DNA of 64,000 bases from Endomychus coccineus (taxonomy: Eukaryota > Arthropoda > Insecta > Coleoptera > Endomychidae), in the NCBI GenBank assembly GCA_958510875.1, contig OY294070.1:42050306-42114305 (forward strand), written 5' to 3'. A model generated the notes under the pieces. It was given only the letters and a program-made list of their open reading frames with translations. It was not told the DNA's origin and ran no database searches. The stretch's first letter is position 1. Each line of letters begins with the position of its first letter. Shown piece after piece: positions 63,080-64,000 of the stretch. Position numbers and translations under genes: made by a program.

Positions 63080-64000
63080 AGAAAATTACATTTTGCTGTT
63101 AAATATCGTATGATTATTGTAAATAAGGGTACATATCGTTACCCTAGTACATTAGAATTCAAAATTTCCCGAAAAATGATCCAATTTTCCGGGTTAAGAA
63201 AATTTTAATTTTTTTTTTCAATTTTGGTGTATGATATATCGATTTATACGTTTTTTAGGGCTCCTATAACGAATTTCGACTCTTTTTGGTTGTGAAAACT
63301 CATAGAGAACATATATTTGGAAAATAGAAAATTTTTTTTTCTCGGTAAAGTATATGACATATCGATTCCTATGTTCTTTAGGGCTCTAATGAATATTTGG
63401 TGAGTTTTAATATGAAAAATCATGGAAGGTATATTTATTCTGGGAATGTGGGAAATTCAAAGGATATAAAAGAAAGACAAGAGTTATTTTTAATATTGAG
63501 TACATAATATTTTTATTAATTCAATTTTAATTTGATTTAATTATCATTCAAATGAAAAAGTGCATTATCTGATAATTATGATCTTCTTGAAAGTCTTGGT
63601 AGTTTTTTAATTTTTTATTACCGCTGTAACCATTAATATTTTTCATAATTATTTACATCAAATCTAACCAAATATTCATTATTAGAGCCCTAAAAAACAT
63701 ATAAATCGATATATCATACACCAAGATTGAAAAAAAAAATAAGAGTTTTCTATTTTCCAAATATATATTTTTCTATGAGTTTTCACAACCAAAAAGAGTC
63801 GTAATTCGTTATTAGAGCCCTAAAAAACATATAAATCGATATATCATACACCAAAATTGAAAAAAAATGAAATAAAAATTTTCTTAACCCGGAAAATTGG
63901 ATCATTTTTAGGGAAATTTTGAATTCTAATGTACTAGAGTAACGATATGTACCCTTATTTATAATAATCATAAGATATTTAGCAGCAAAATGTAATTTTC
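63080..64000. mobile_element. Foldback element running off the window
   Basis: 63080-63335 and 63735-64000 are reverse complements: GAAAATTACATTTTGCTG at 63080 reappears complemented as the last 18 bases of the window. The centre is near 63540. A further copy of the TTAGGGCTC block is at 63378. The outer limit lies beyond the window. Short mirrored frames are not genes. Confidence 0.8.

Noticed and set aside
1..64000. tRNA, rRNA or other standard RNA genes
   Set aside because: No cloverleaf-like A/B box arrangement or conserved rRNA stretch was noticed on either strand; a covariance-model scan was not possible here.

Overview
This is insect-type (at least arthropod) nuclear DNA: AT-rich, with GT-AG introns, microsatellites and a dense mosaic of eukaryotic transposons (Polinton/Maverick, hAT, Tc1/mariner, pogo, Penelope-like elements, LINEs, a BEL/Pao remnant, foldback elements and MITEs). 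There are no bacterial operons, CRISPR arrays, rRNAs or tRNAs that I could see. The species cannot be named from this window.

The thread through the window is one plus-strand host gene whose exons lie far apart and join in phase: 4307-4443 (coiled coil), 10942-11629, 24635-24952, 53529-53810 and a terminal exon at about 56126-56974. Intron entry and exit phases agree at each junction. The terminal exon reads only across several frameshifts. I do not recognise the protein. The introns are almost entirely transposon sequence.

The main feature is an 18.47-kb Polinton/Maverick (34077-52548) inside the 28.6-kb intron between the exons at 24952 and 53529. It has near-identical inverted repeats of about 630 bp and a perfect 6-bp target duplication (CTTGGA). 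The left block holds an orphan protein whose paralogue sits at the opposite end, an unrecognised frameshifted gene, a minus-strand gene with six short introns, a small OB-like protein behind a 5'UTR intron, and protein-primed DNA polymerase B. A minus-strand block encodes ATPase, a DUF8207-like protein, a fibre-like stub, a coiled-coil protein, an integrase with a chromodomain, and two orphans. From a 72-bp divergent promoter the plus-strand virion block encodes a PLA2/pX-like protein, an adenain-like protease, a Cys-rich small protein, penton, a 48-aa protein and the major capsid protein. Polymerase lacks motif B, ATPase lacks the Walker B region, and the DUF8207-like gene has two stops. Integrase and major capsid genes are open.

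Points most worth following: (1) the seven-exon gene inside the Polinton, with phase-consistent introns of 53-135 nt; (2) a canonical A AAA AAC slippery heptamer, in the correct phase, at the end of the PLA2/pX reading frame, which would place the protease in the -1 frame; (3) near-identical ends around inactivated genes, suggesting mobilisation in trans; (4) a pogo-type element encoding only the DNA-binding half of its transposase, with about ten subterminal repeats; (5) an intact hAT (25087-27995) with a perfect 8-bp target duplication in the same intron.

Caveat: the assembly contains an N gap (57241-57440) and some frameshifts fall at homopolymers, so single-base lesions may be sequence errors. 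Multi-codon deletions are less easily explained that way.
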